Shown here piece by piece: positions 17,884-26,908 of a stretch of 64,000 nt of DNA. Origin of the DNA: Slackia sp. ZJ119 (GTDB taxonomy: Bacteria; Actinomycetota; Coriobacteriia; Coriobacteriales; Eggerthellaceae); contig NZ_JAAKEN010000005.1 in NCBI RefSeq assembly GCF_011039175.1, positions 62,001 to 126,000 of the forward strand. Reading direction: 5' to 3'. The first letter of the stretch is position 1; every line of letters starts with the position of its first letter. The notes under the pieces were generated by a model. It worked only from the letters and a program-made list of their open reading frames with translations. It searched no databases and had not been told where the DNA came from. Position numbers and translations under genes: made by a program.

Positions 17884-19457
17884 GCTTCGCCTCCGTCCGC
17901 TTGCGCCGCGCACGCCAAGCTCGCCGCGTCCATGCCGGCCAGAAGCCCGCTCGCCCACGCCCAGTGCAGGTTGTAGCCGCCGCACGGGCCGTCGACGTCG
18001 AGCGCCTCGCCGGTCACGTACAGCCCGTCCATCCCGCGCACGCCGCCGAACCGCGCGTCCATCGCAGCGGTCGGCACGCCGCCGCGCACGAGCTGGCACT
18101 GGCGAGCGTCCCCAATGCCCGTCACCTCGAACGACCAGCGCTTGAGCGTGCGGCCCACGTCGGCCAGGCGGTCTTTGCGCACGGCGTCCTCGGGCCTGAC
18201 CTGGGCCGTTCGGGCGATCTCGCGGGCGACGGGATCAAGCAGCATGCCGCGCAGCAGATCGGCGTACGTCACCGTGCCGAACTGCGCCGCCAGCAGCTTG
18301 CGCCGGCGGAAGAGGAAGCTGTCGCAGTCGCAGGCGCGGACGTGGGGCAGCAGGTCGAGGACCAGCTCGTCGCCGGGACGCGCGAGGCGCGACAGGTTGA
18401 AGACCGCGATGCCCGACACGCCGTAGCGCCGAAACAGCACCTCTCCCGCCTCGCACGCCTTCACGCGCTGCGCCTCGTCGCGCAGGGCGGGGGCGGTGCA
18501 GACGACGCCCGCCTCGCAGGAAAGCTGCTCGCGGGCAGCCTGGCGGGCCTCGCGCTCGCACGGCTCAAGTGTCCGTTTTTCGGGACTCTTGTCAGACTTT
18601 GGGCCCCTGGCGCCGTGCGAGCCTCCTTCCCGGCCGGGTTCGAACAGCCACGCCCTGCAGCGCACGCGGATGTTGTCGAGCGACTTCGTGCGCCCGGCCT
18701 GGCGCACCGCGAGCGGGCCGAGCACCGGCACGGGCGGCGCCGCGTCCGCAGCCAGCGGCAGTTCCAGCGCGTCGACGCCTTTGCCGCCTACGGCCACCAC
18801 CACCGCGTCGGCCCCGACGACCGACCCGTCGGCCAGCCGCACGCGCCACGGCCGCCGCACAGCCGCGCCGGGCGCGACCACGGCATCCGCGTGCAGCCCT
18901 CTGGCGGGAGCGTCGGCCGGGCACCCGGCCGACGCGGCGCTTCGTTCGCGAGAAGCCGACGCGACGCCCGAAGCGCCCCCGTCCGCCCGCTCGACCGCGA
19001 CCGCCGCCGCATCGGTGCGCACGATGACGCCCGCCGCATCGAGGGCGGCCCGCAGCACGTCGAGCACGGTCGTCGCTTTGAACGTGGCCGGATACAGCCG
19101 CCCTTCGCCCTCTTCGCACAGCACAAGCCCCAGCGATGCGAACAGCGCATGCACCGGGTTTTCGTGCGACGACGCCTTCACCTGCGCAAACGGTCCACGC
19201 CGGTTGCAGGCGCGACCCGCCAGCTCGGCATAGACGCCGCCCACGTAGTCGCTGCCGCGGTACAGCGCCGCCGCCGGCCGCGCGTTCGAAACGTTGCACC
19301 GGCCGTTTCCCGTGGCCAGGATGGACTTCCCGACCCGCTCCGCCCGCTCCAGCACGACCACCTCGCACGCCCGGCCGGCCTCCCGGGCCGCGCCCGCCGC
19401 CCCGATGGCCGCCATAAGGCCCGACGCCCCGCCGCCGACGATCACCACGCGCTTCAT
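17880..19457 (-). CDS. HI0933/YhiN-family flavoprotein (BaiN-like)
   Basis: A 525-residue NAD(P)/FAD-dependent oxidoreductase. The N-terminal Rossmann motif is VVIVGGGASGLMAA, followed by the family hallmark GKSILATGNGRCNVSN. The C-terminal GLYVTGEALDVDGPCGGYNLHWAWASG is characteristic. The family includes YhiN and the clostridial bile-acid enzyme BaiN; the substrate here cannot be read from sequence. An Ala/Arg-rich insert sits near residues 165-210. The ATG at 19457 has AAGGGGAG upstream. Confidence 0.9.
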   Translation of the reverse strand: MKRVVIVGGGASGLMAAIGAAGAAREAGRACEVVVLERAERVGKSILATGNGRCNVSNARPAAALYRGSDYVGGVYAELAGRACNRRGPFAQVKASSHENPVHALFASLGLVLCEEGEGRLYPATFKATTVLDVLRAALDAAGVIVRTDAAAVAVERADGGASGVASASRERSAASAGCPADAPARGLHADAVVAPGAAVRRPWRVRLADGSVVGADAVVVAVGGKGVDALELPLAADAAPPVPVLGPLAVRQAGRTKSLDNIRVRCRAWLFEPGREGGSHGARGPKSDKSPEKRTLEPCEREARQAAREQLSCEAGVVCTAPALRDEAQRVKACEAGEVLFRRYGVSGIAVFNLSRLARPGDELVLDLLPHVRACDCDSFLFRRRKLLAAQFGTVTYADLLRGMLLDPVAREIARTAQVRPEDAVRKDRLADVGRTLKRWSFEVTGIGDARQCQLVRGGVPTAAMDARFGGVRGMDGLYVTGEALDVDGPCGGYNLHWAWASGLLAGMDAASLACAAQADGGEA

Positions 19458-19587
19458 CGCTCCCCTTCCGTCTTCCACGCCGCTTTCACCTGTTCGGACC
19501 ACCCTATCACATCCGCGCCGCGCAAAAGCCGCGCAACCGGCAGGCAAAAGCCGCCGTCAACCCCGCCCCTCCGTCAGCGCCGCATCC

Positions 19588-19618
19588 AACAAGAAAGCCG
19601 CCCGACAGCGAGCGGCTC
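19588..19618 (-). terminator. Intrinsic terminator downstream of the first AgcS gene
   Basis: On the minus strand AGCCGCTCG / GGGCGGCT form a hairpin around CTGTC, followed by TTTCTTGTT. It lies about 30 bp beyond the symporter stop. Confidence 0.65.
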
Positions 19619-19646
19619 TCTGGCAGAAGCATGTCGCGAACAGGCG

Positions 19647-21068
19647 CTACTTCGTGTCGAGGCGCGGAATGGGCGTCTCGTCCTTCTCGTCGAGATGGTC
19701 TTCGTAGACGTAATGGCGCGTCTCCTTCGCGATCATGCCGGAGAGCAGCAGCACAACCAGGATGTTCGGCACGGCCATGAGCGCGTTGGTGATGTCAGAG
19801 ACGGTCCAGACCACATCGCCCACGCCGATGGCGCCCAAAAACGCGATGACCACGTAAATGATCTGGTAGGGGCGGATGGCCCACTTGCCGAACAGGTACG
19901 TGATGCAGCGGTTGCCGTAGTAGGACCATCCCAGGATGGTCGAGTACGCGAACAGGATCATGCCGATGACCAGAATGGGCGTGCCGATGACCGGGATGGA
20001 CGCGAAGGCCGTGGTGGTCAGCTGGGCGCCGGCGGTGATGGCGCCGCTTTCCATGATGCCGGGGTTGGCAAGCATCGTGGACACGAGCACAAGGCCGGTG
20101 AGCGCACAGATGACGACGGTGTCCCAGAACGTGCCGGTCATGGACACGAGCGCCTGGCGGGCCGGGTTGCGCGTTGACGCGGCCGACGCGACGATAGGCG
20201 CCGAGCCCAGGCCGGACTCGTTGGAGAACAGGCCGCGCGCGCAGCCGAACTGGATGGCCAGCGCCACGCCCGAGCCGACCGCGCCGCCGAAGGCCGCCTT
20301 GCCGGTGAAGGCGCACTCGAAGATGAGCTGGATGGAGGGCCAGATGAATTCCCAGTTCATGCCGATGATGACGACGCAGCCCCACGCATAGGCGATGGCC
20401 ATGAACGGCACGAGCTTTTCGCACACCCGGGAAATGGACTTGATGCCGCCGAAGATGACGAGCGACACCATGATGACGATGGCCAGCCCGATGGCCCACT
20501 CAGGCACGCCGGGGGCCGACGACACGATGATGTCGGTCATGGCCGAAGACTGCACCGCCGAGCCGATGCCGAACGAGGCAATGGCCGCGAACAGGGCGAA
20601 CGCGCCGGCGCCGAGCAGCGCCCACCACGGGGTGTCGCCCTTGGCGTCCTGGAAGCCGCGGCGCCAGGCGTACATAGCGCCGCCGAGCATGTTGCCCTCG
20701 TGGTCTTCCACGCGGTACTTCACCGCCGCGTAGGTTTCGGCGTACTTCGTCGCAATGCCGAACACGCCGGTAAGCCACATCCACAGAACAGCGCCCGGGC
20801 CGCCCGACAAAATGGCCGTGCCCACGCCGACGATGTTGCCGGTGCCGATGGTGGCCGACAGCGCCGTGGTCAGCGCACCGAACTGGCTGATGTCGCCAGG
20901 GGCGTCGGGGTCCTTCGCAAAGGACAGCTTGATAGCCGTCGGGATCTTGCGCTGGATGAAGCCCGTGCGCACCGTGAAGTACAAGTGGCTTCCCAGCAAG
21001 ATGACGAGCATGGGAATGCCCCAGACAAACCCGTCTATGGCATTGATTACTTCGACAACCGCATCCAT
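19647..21068 (-). CDS. Alanine/glycine:cation symporter (AgcS family), copy 1
   Basis: A 473-residue membrane transporter with about ten to eleven helices, expected to co-import alanine or glycine with Na+ or H+. Conserved AGCS stretches include GTGNIVGVGTAI, MWLTGVFGIATKYAET, CARGLFSNESGLGSAPI and a C-terminal LGWSYYGNRCITYLFG. I use the ATG at 21068 (MDAVVEVINAI), preceded by GAGGAAAGG. It lies next to a close paralogue on the same strand. Confidence 0.93.
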   Translation of the reverse strand: MDAVVEVINAIDGFVWGIPMLVILLGSHLYFTVRTGFIQRKIPTAIKLSFAKDPDAPGDISQFGALTTALSATIGTGNIVGVGTAILSGGPGAVLWMWLTGVFGIATKYAETYAAVKYRVEDHEGNMLGGAMYAWRRGFQDAKGDTPWWALLGAGAFALFAAIASFGIGSAVQSSAMTDIIVSSAPGVPEWAIGLAIVIMVSLVIFGGIKSISRVCEKLVPFMAIAYAWGCVVIIGMNWEFIWPSIQLIFECAFTGKAAFGGAVGSGVALAIQFGCARGLFSNESGLGSAPIVASAASTRNPARQALVSMTGTFWDTVVICALTGLVLVSTMLANPGIMESGAITAGAQLTTTAFASIPVIGTPILVIGMILFAYSTILGWSYYGNRCITYLFGKWAIRPYQIIYVVIAFLGAIGVGDVVWTVSDITNALMAVPNILVVLLLSGMIAKETRHYVYEDHLDEKDETPIPRLDTK

Positions 21069-21196
21069 ACCGAACCTTTCCTCGTGAAGTGCCGACACAG
21101 CCAGGAACCTCTGCAGACGGAGGTTGCAAAAGGGTGCCGGACGGCTCGCGTCAACGTCAGTCCCCAGAACTTCCATGGCTGTGAAGAATTCGTTGG

Positions 21197-21202
21197 ATTA
21201 TA
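21197..21202 (-). promoter_or_regulatory. Consensus -10 box upstream of AgcS copy 1
   Basis: The minus strand has a perfect TATAAT hexamer 129 bases before the start codon, without a recognisable -35 at standard spacing. The 350-bp gap between the two symporter genes (21069-21418) contains no other gene I can support. Confidence 0.35.
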
Positions 21203-21418
21203 GGCACAAGGCCGCAACGCGATTGTTAACAGATGCGAAATTATCAGCGAACGGCCCAGAGTTTCCGCGCTTTAGCATAGTGGAGTGCGCAAGGCGCACA
21301 AGCGGCGCGTTCCCGGCAACGGCGTCCACGCCCGCGTCGCCTTCAAATTCTGTTTTCGTACTTGGTTCTGATTCAGCTCTCGCGCCGACAGCCGCAAGGG
21401 CGCCCGGTTCCGGCGGCG

Positions 21419-22873
21419 CTACTTCCCCTCGACGCGCGGGATGGGGTCCGTGTCGGGCTCGTCCAAATTCCCCTCATATATATAGTGTCGGGTCTCGCGG
21501 GCGATCATGGCCGACAGCAGCAAGATGACGACGATGTTGGGGACGGCCATGAGCGCGTTGCCGATGTCAGAGACGGTCCACACGAAATCGCCCACGCCGA
21601 TGGCGCCCAAAAACGCGACGGCCACGTAAACGACCTGGTAGGGGCGGATGGCGTAGCGGCCGAACAGATACGTGATGCAGCGGTTGCCGTAATAGGACCA
21701 GCCCAAGATGGTCGTGTACGAAAAGGACACCATGCCAAGCACCAAGATGGGCGTGCCCACGTAGGGAATCGTCGCGAACGCCTCGCTCGCGAGCATGGCG
21801 CCGGAATAGACGGCGGGGTTGTCCGCGATGGACGCCTCGATGGAGGGGTTCGCGAGCATCGTGGACACCAGCACGATGCCGGTGAGCGCACAGATGACGA
21901 CGGTGGACCAGAACGTGCCGGTCATGGCCACGAGCGCCTGGCGGGCCGGGTTGCGCGTGGCGGCGGCCGAAGCCACGATAGGCGCCGACCCCAGGCCGGA
22001 TTCGTTCGAGAACAGGCCGCGCGCACAGCCGAACTGCAGCGCCGTCATGATGCCCGATCCCACCGCGCCGCCGAACGCCGCCTTTGCCGTGAAGGCGCAC
22101 TCGAAGATGAGGACGGCGGCGTCCGCCACATACGGCCCGTTCACCGCCAGAATGACCACGCAGCCAAGCGCATAGGCCGCCGCCATGAAGGGGACCACCT
22201 TTTCGCACACCCTCGAAATGGCGCCCACCCCGCCGAAGATGACGGCGGACACCAGCACGACGATGACGACGCCGACGGCCCACGGCGGCACGGGGGCGTT
22301 CGCCGTGATGATGCCGGTCATGGCGCTGGCCTGCACCGCCGACCCCGTGCCGATGCACGCGACGGCGGCAAAGCTCGCGAACGCCACGGCGCCCATCCGC
22401 GCCCACCAGGGCGCTTTGCCGCCCACCGTGTCGGGCTTGCCGTCGGCGTCGCGGGAAAACGCCCGCTGCCAGATGTACATGGCGCCGCCGAGCATGCAGC
22501 CGTTGTGGTCGCGCACGCGGTACTTCACCGCCGCGTAGGTTTCAGCGTACTTGGTCGCCATGCCGAAAATGCCGGTGAGCCACATCCAAAAGACCGCGCC
22601 CGGGCCGCCCGCCAAAACGGCCGTCGCCACGCCGACGATGGACCCGGTGCCGATGGTGGCGGCAAGCGCGGTGGCCAGTGCCCCGAATTGGCTGATGTCG
22701 CCGGGAGCGTCGGGGTCCTTCGCCACCGACAGCTTGATGGCCAGCGGCAGTTTGCGCTGGATAAAGCCGGTGCGGAACGTGAAGAAGACGTGCGAGCCCA
22801 GAAGCAAAGCGATCATGGCCGGGCCCCATACGAATGCGTCGATCTGTTTCAGCAAGTCAAACATGCGAGCCAT
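21419..22873 (-). CDS. Alanine/glycine:cation symporter (AgcS family), copy 2
   Basis: A 484-residue paralogue of the downstream symporter with the same motifs (GTGSIVGVATAV, CARGLFSNESGLGSAPI, LGWSYYGNRCITYLFG). It differs by inserts after GGAMYIWQRAF (SRDADGKPDTVGGK) and near ANPSIEASIADNP. The two copies are nearly identical over long stretches, so they derive from duplication and may differ in substrate. The start at 22873 (MARMFDLL) has no strong ribosome-binding site; ATG at 22864 is an alternative. Confidence 0.93.
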   Translation of the reverse strand: MARMFDLLKQIDAFVWGPAMIALLLGSHVFFTFRTGFIQRKLPLAIKLSVAKDPDAPGDISQFGALATALAATIGTGSIVGVATAVLAGGPGAVFWMWLTGIFGMATKYAETYAAVKYRVRDHNGCMLGGAMYIWQRAFSRDADGKPDTVGGKAPWWARMGAVAFASFAAVACIGTGSAVQASAMTGIITANAPVPPWAVGVVIVVLVSAVIFGGVGAISRVCEKVVPFMAAAYALGCVVILAVNGPYVADAAVLIFECAFTAKAAFGGAVGSGIMTALQFGCARGLFSNESGLGSAPIVASAAATRNPARQALVAMTGTFWSTVVICALTGIVLVSTMLANPSIEASIADNPAVYSGAMLASEAFATIPYVGTPILVLGMVSFSYTTILGWSYYGNRCITYLFGRYAIRPYQVVYVAVAFLGAIGVGDFVWTVSDIGNALMAVPNIVVILLLSAMIARETRHYIYEGNLDEPDTDPIPRVEGK

Positions 22874-23002
22874 TGTAAACGAAGGCGCCGCAATGCGTTC
22901 CTTTTTTCAAGGAGCGGCGCGTTTTCTCGTGGGCAGCGAGGCGACGCCCTCGCTCGGGAAGCGCCGCCGCCTTTCGCTTCTTAGGAATTTTCCTTCGGCC
23001 TG

Positions 23003-23032
23003 TTGCAAACGGGCGGACGGCGTGCGTATACT
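23003..23032 (+). promoter_or_regulatory. Sigma70-type promoter for the FMN riboswitch-ribU operon
   Basis: TTGCAA (23003-23008) and TATACT (23027-23032) are separated by 18 bp, about 10 bases before the predicted start of the FMN aptamer. Confidence 0.65.
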
Positions 23033-23041
23033 GTGCGGCAT

Positions 23042-23208
23042 GGATTCTGTTTCAGGGCGAGGTGCAATTCCTCACTGGCGGTAATCTGGCCCTCCGTTCG
23101 AGGCGCCAAGAGTCCGCGACCCGCCTGCCGGCGTTTCAGGGCAGGCGGCTGACTGTGGTGCGATCCCACGACCAACGGTACAGTCCGGATGGAAGAGGCA
23201 GCGATCCG
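23042..23208 (+). promoter_or_regulatory. FMN riboswitch (RFN element)
   Basis: The conserved RFN order is present: AGGGCGAGGTGCAATTCCTC, ACTGGCGGTAATCTGGCC, a variable stem with CCTGCCGG/CAGGCGG, then GTGGTGCGATCCCACGACC, CGGTACAGTCCGGATGGAAG. The outer stem can be formed by GGATTCTGTTTC and GAGGCAGCGATCC. FMN binding should reduce expression of the riboflavin transporter genes downstream. Confidence 0.93.
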
Positions 23209-23249
23209 CAGCTTTCCCGCCTCGCGGCGGCAAGCACGGACCTATTTCG

Positions 23250-23292
23250 AAGCCTGTATGAAGAGGAATTCATGCGGGCTTGTTTTCTTTTT
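23250..23292 (+). terminator. Intrinsic terminator of the FMN riboswitch
   Basis: AAGCCTGTATGAA (23250-23262) pairs over 13 bp, with two G-U pairs, to TTCATGCGGGCTT (23269-23281) around the loop GAGGAA; TTTTCTTTTT follows. It ends about 60 bp before the ribU start. The ATG inside this hairpin (23272) looks like a start with a good Shine-Dalgarno, but it belongs to the terminator. Confidence 0.88.
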
Positions 23293-23349
23293 CGGCCGGA
23301 AAGCGACGCTCGTCTTTCAGTGCGGCCGACGCGAGAAAGGGGTCCGGCG

Positions 23350-23970
23350 ATGGCTGGCACCATGAAGACGGCAGGCTCGGCGAAAACGCCTGCCGCAAGC
23401 GAACGCGAATTCACGAACACGAACCGCTGGTCGACGCGCCAGCTCGTCACGATGGCGCTGCTGTGCGCTATCGGCGTGCTGCTGTCGTTCGTCGAGTTTC
23501 CGCTGCTCCCGGTCGTGCCGTGGCTGAAATACGACGCAAGCGCCATGCCCGCCATGGTGTGCGGCTTCGCCTTTGGGCCGGGCGCAGGCTTTGCCGTGGG
23601 GCTCGTCGGCGCGGTGCTGCACGGCCTTTTGCTGGCAGACGCGTCCGGCGCGGTCATGAACATCCTCGTGGTGGCCGGGTTCGTCGTTCCGGCGGCGATG
23701 GTGTATCAGCGCCGCCGCACGATGACCGGCGCGATCGTCGGACTGGCGCTTTCCGTCGTCGCCGCCACGCTCATGGCCATCGTCGGCAACCTCGTCGTCA
23801 CGCCGTTGTATCTGGGCGTGCCCCTCAATGCGGTCGTGGAAATGATCATCCCCGTCCTCGTGCCGTTCAACCTGCTGAAGGCGGCGCTGAACGCCGTTTT
23901 GACCATCGTCGTGTACAAAGCGGTGTCGAACCTCATCACGCCTAAGAAGCTGCAGGTCAAAGGGCGATAG
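23350..23970 (+). CDS. ribU: ECF transporter S component for riboflavin
   Basis: A 206-residue membrane protein that binds riboflavin or related flavins for ECF-driven uptake. After a ~30-residue soluble N-terminus (MAGTMKTAGSAKTPAAS) come about six helices. Typical RibU features are LLCAIGVLLSFVEFPLLPVVPWLKYDASAMPA (read in parts) and FGPGAGFAVGLVG. The start is the ATG at 23350 with AAAGGGG upstream; the earlier in-frame ATG at 23272 lies in the terminator hairpin. The FMN riboswitch supports the substrate. Confidence 0.93.
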   Translation: MAGTMKTAGSAKTPAASEREFTNTNRWSTRQLVTMALLCAIGVLLSFVEFPLLPVVPWLKYDASAMPAMVCGFAFGPGAGFAVGLVGAVLHGLLLADASGAVMNILVVAGFVVPAAMVYQRRRTMTGAIVGLALSVVAATLMAIVGNLVVTPLYLGVPLNAVVEMIIPVLVPFNLLKAALNAVLTIVVYKAVSNLITPKKLQVKGR

Positions 23971-24112
23971 ACGAAGCTGCGGCGACGCGGGTGGCACCGC
24001 AGCGGCCGAGTTCGCGGCGGTGCTGGCCGCCCGCCAAGCGGGCCGGCGTCTGCCGCGTCCGCCCGACTTCGGCACCCCTTCCCTTCCCCCCCCCGACTGA
24101 AAGCGAGGCTTC

Positions 24113-24940
24113 GTGGCGCTCATCGACATGGAACACGTCGGCTTCACCTACGACGGCGAGGCCTTCGTGCTGCGCGACATAAACCTGCGCATTCCGAAAG
24201 GCCAGTTCGTCTGCGTGCTCGGCGGCAACGGATCGGGCAAGTCCACGCTGGCGAAGCACCTCAACGCCCTGCTTCTGCCCGACGAGGGCGAGGTGCGCGT
24301 GGCAGGACGGGCCACCGACGACCCGCACGCGACGTATTTCATCCGCAGCCGCGCGGGCATGGTGTTTCAAAACCCCGACGACCAGCTCGTGGCAAGCCTC
24401 GTGGAAAACGACGTGGCCTTCGGGCCGGAAAACCTCGGCATTCCCGCCGACGAGCTGCGCCATCGGGTGAGCGACGCGCTGGCCGACGTGGGACTGCAAG
24501 GCTTCGACGGCCGCGAGACCCACGCGCTTTCCGGCGGGCAGAAGCAGCGCGTGGCCATCGCGGGCGTGCTGGCGATGGACCCGGAAATCCTCATTCTGGA
24601 CGAGGCGACGGCCATGCTCGACCCGCGCGGGCGCAAAGGGCTGCTGCGCGTGTGCCGCGAGCTGCACGGCCGCGGCATGACGGTCGTGATGATCACGCAC
24701 TTCATGGAAGAGGCCGCCCAGGCCGACCGCGTGGTGGTGCTGGATGCGGGGTCGGTGGCCTGCGACGGCACGCCCGCAGACGTCCTGTCGCAGCGCGACG
24801 TGCTGGAGCGGCTGAACTTGGACGTGCCGTTTTCGGCGGCGCTCTGCGGCGAGCTGCAGCGCCGCGGCGTCGACGTGCCGACGCTCGTGGAGACGGAACC
24901 GTTGAAGGAGGCGTTGTGCGCATTGCGTTCGAAGGCGTGA
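24113..24940 (+). CDS. ecfA1: ECF transporter ATPase A1
   Basis: A 275-residue ABC ATPase of the ECF module. Walker A GGNGSGKS is at residues 37-44, with the Q-loop in VFQNPDDQL, the signature LSGGQKQ and Walker B LILDEATAMLD. ECF-type features include FGPENLG after the Q-loop. The start is GTG at 24113 with a weak GCGAGG upstream; the ATG at 24128 is an alternative. It follows ribU by 142 bp on the same strand. Confidence 0.93.
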   Translation: MALIDMEHVGFTYDGEAFVLRDINLRIPKGQFVCVLGGNGSGKSTLAKHLNALLLPDEGEVRVAGRATDDPHATYFIRSRAGMVFQNPDDQLVASLVENDVAFGPENLGIPADELRHRVSDALADVGLQGFDGRETHALSGGQKQRVAIAGVLAMDPEILILDEATAMLDPRGRKGLLRVCRELHGRGMTVVMITHFMEEAAQADRVVVLDAGSVACDGTPADVLSQRDVLERLNLDVPFSAALCGELQRRGVDVPTLVETEPLKEALCALRSKA

Positions 24941-26007
24941 GCTTTTCCTACGTCGACCCCGTCTGCCAGGAGAAACGCCGCAAGAAGGCCCGGCGGCGGC
25001 GCGAAGCGGGCGTCATCGAGCAGCCGACGTCGCTCGCCGAGCACGGCCGGCCCGCCTGGGGCAGCGACCCGGAGGGAACCTGGGCGCTCTGCGACGTGAC
25101 GTTTTCCCTCGAGCCGGGCGAGTTTTTAGGGCTGGCGGGCCACACCGGCAGCGGAAAGAGCACGCTCGTGCAGCTGGCAAACGGCCTTTTGCGCCCGACG
25201 TTCGGCACCGTGCTCGTTGACGGGCGCGACCTGGCCGACAAAGAAGTCGCCGCGGCGGTGCGCGGGAAAATCGGGCTGGTGTTCCAGTACCCCGAAAACC
25301 AGCTGTTCGCGCCGACGGTGGCCGAAGACGTGGCGTTCGGCCCGCGCAACCTGGGGCTGCCCGACGACACGGTGGCGCACCGGGTGCGCGAGGCGCTGCG
25401 TTCGGTGCATCTCGACGCCGACGAGGTGGGCGAAAGGAGCCCGTTCGAGCTGTCGGGCGGCCAGCAGCGGCGCGTCGCCTTCGCCGGCGTGCTGGCGATG
25501 GAACCCGAGGCGCTCGTGCTCGACGAGCCCATCGCCGGGCTCGATCCGGTGGCGAAAGAAGAGTTTCTGCAGCTCATCGCCGAATTGCACAGCCGCGGCA
25601 TCGCCATCGTCATGGTGTCGCACAACATGGACGACCTGGCGCGGCTTGCCGAGCGCATCGTGGTGCTGAACAACGGGCGCGTCTTTGCGCTCGGCACGCC
25701 GGCAGAGGTGTTCGCCCACGGAGACGAGCTGCGCAACATCGGCCTGGACGTGCCGCAGGCGCAGAAGCTGGCGTGCGAGCTGCGCGAATGCGGGTTCGAC
25801 CTGCCGCGGGCCCTCTACGACGCGGCGACGCTCGCCGCCGATCTGGCGCCTCAGCTGGGCGGACGCGCGGAAAGCGCCCTGCCCGGCGCCGAGGCGCCGG
25901 CTCCAGCCGGCGCTGCCGCAGGCGCCCCGCCCGCGCCGGACGCATCCGTCGCCCCAGGCGACGCGGCGGGGCCTGGGGCCGACCCCCAGGAGGCCGGCCG
26001 TGGTTGA
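24916..26007 (+). CDS. ecfA2: ECF transporter ATPase A2, with an N-terminal insert and C-terminal extension
   Basis: The second ABC ATPase of the module, 363 residues. Walker A GHTGSGKS is at residues 75-82, with the Q-loop FQYPENQLF, signature LSGGQQRR and Walker B LVLDEPIAGLD. A basic insert (about residues 18-54, QEKRRKKARRRRE...) separates the first strand from the P-loop, and an Ala/Pro-rich tail of about 60 residues ends the protein; both are absent from typical EcfA2. Start GTG at 24916, with AAGGAGG upstream, inside the end of ecfA1 (25-bp overlap). Confidence 0.92.
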   Translation: MRIAFEGVSFSYVDPVCQEKRRKKARRRREAGVIEQPTSLAEHGRPAWGSDPEGTWALCDVTFSLEPGEFLGLAGHTGSGKSTLVQLANGLLRPTFGTVLVDGRDLADKEVAAAVRGKIGLVFQYPENQLFAPTVAEDVAFGPRNLGLPDDTVAHRVREALRSVHLDADEVGERSPFELSGGQQRRVAFAGVLAMEPEALVLDEPIAGLDPVAKEEFLQLIAELHSRGIAIVMVSHNMDDLARLAERIVVLNNGRVFALGTPAEVFAHGDELRNIGLDVPQAQKLACELRECGFDLPRALYDAATLAADLAPQLGGRAESALPGAEAPAPAGAAAGAPPAPDASVAPGDAAGPGADPQEAGRG

Positions 26008-26797
26008 TCTTTCCGCCTGCATCGGGCGCTACTGGCCCGGCACGAGCCCCGTCCACCGCATGGACCCGCGAGCAAAGCTGCTGCTGTCGCTTGCGGTGAC
26101 GGCCGTCGCCTTCGTCGCGCAGGACTTCTTCGCGCTGGCCGTGTGCGCCGCCTTCGTCGCCGGCTTCTTCGCGCTCTCGGGCATCCCTTTGCGCTCGGCT
26201 GTGCGCTCCATCGCGCCGCTCGCGTTCATCGTCGTCATAACGGCCCTGCTCAACGTGCTGTTCGTCCGCGAAGGCGCCCCGCTTCTCGAATGGGGGCCTT
26301 TGCGCGTCACCGACGCCGGGGTTCGCAGCGCCGCGTTCATCGCCTGCCGCCTGACCCTGCTGCTGCTCGCGATGAGCCTGCTCACGCTCACGACGCCCAC
26401 GCTCGACATCACCGACGCCTTCGAGCGCCTGCTCGCCCCGGCGTCCCGCCTCGGCGTTCCTGCGCACGAGCTGTCGATGATGATGGGCATTGCGCTGCGC
26501 TTCCTGCCGCAGTTCATGACCGAGCTGCAGACCATCCGCCGCGCCCAGGTCAGCCGCGGCGCCACGTTTTCCAACGGCCGCGCAAGCATGCTCGCGTCGC
26601 TGCTCGTTCCCCTGTTCGCAAGCGCTTTCCGCCACGCCGAAACGCTGTCTTTGGCCATGGACGCCCGCTGCTACCACGGCGGCAGCGGCCGCACCCGGCT
26701 GCATCCGCTGCGTTTTTCGCGCCTCGACCGCAACGGGATGCTCGTCGTGGCCGCCATGCTCGCCTGCGTCGTCGGCGCGAATGTCGCGCCGCTGTAG
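26000..26797 (+). CDS. ecfT: ECF transporter T component
   Basis: A 265-residue membrane coupling protein. Hydrophobic helices occur near residues 25-60, 70-90 and 115-130 and at the C-terminus. The coupling-helix motifs are present as SRGATF and, near residue 225, AMDARCYHGG (an A-x-ARG-Y variant with Cys for Gly). The start GTG at 26000 overlaps ecfA2 by 8 bp and has AGGAGG six bases upstream. It completes ribU-ecfA1-ecfA2-ecfT. Confidence 0.93.
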   Translation: MVDLSACIGRYWPGTSPVHRMDPRAKLLLSLAVTAVAFVAQDFFALAVCAAFVAGFFALSGIPLRSAVRSIAPLAFIVVITALLNVLFVREGAPLLEWGPLRVTDAGVRSAAFIACRLTLLLLAMSLLTLTTPTLDITDAFERLLAPASRLGVPAHELSMMMGIALRFLPQFMTELQTIRRAQVSRGATFSNGRASMLASLLVPLFASAFRHAETLSLAMDARCYHGGSGRTRLHPLRFSRLDRNGMLVVAAMLACVVGANVAPL

Positions 26798-26894
26798 CGA
26801 CCGCGACGACCCGCGGCTGACGTCTTTCACCGTCGACGAGCCGTGCGCGTGGCTCTGCGAGATCGACGGCAGCCGGACGCCGATCGCGCTGTAG
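26781..26894 (+). CDS. Possible 37-aa peptide overlapping the ecfT 3' end
   Basis: An ATG at 26781 opens a 37-codon frame in which almost every third base is G or C. The peptide contains TSFTVDEPCAWLCEIDG. I recognise no family. It could be a real small protein or the decayed remnant of a larger gene after ecfT. There is no clear Shine-Dalgarno. Confidence 0.3.
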   Translation: MSRRCSDRDDPRLTSFTVDEPCAWLCEIDGSRTPIAL

Positions 26895-26908
26895 GCGGCG
26901 CAAACCCG

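Noticed and set aside
23272-23970. Alternative ribU start at the ATG at 23272 with a good Shine-Dalgarno
   Set aside because: The ATG and its GAGGAA lie in the loop and arm of the riboswitch terminator hairpin.
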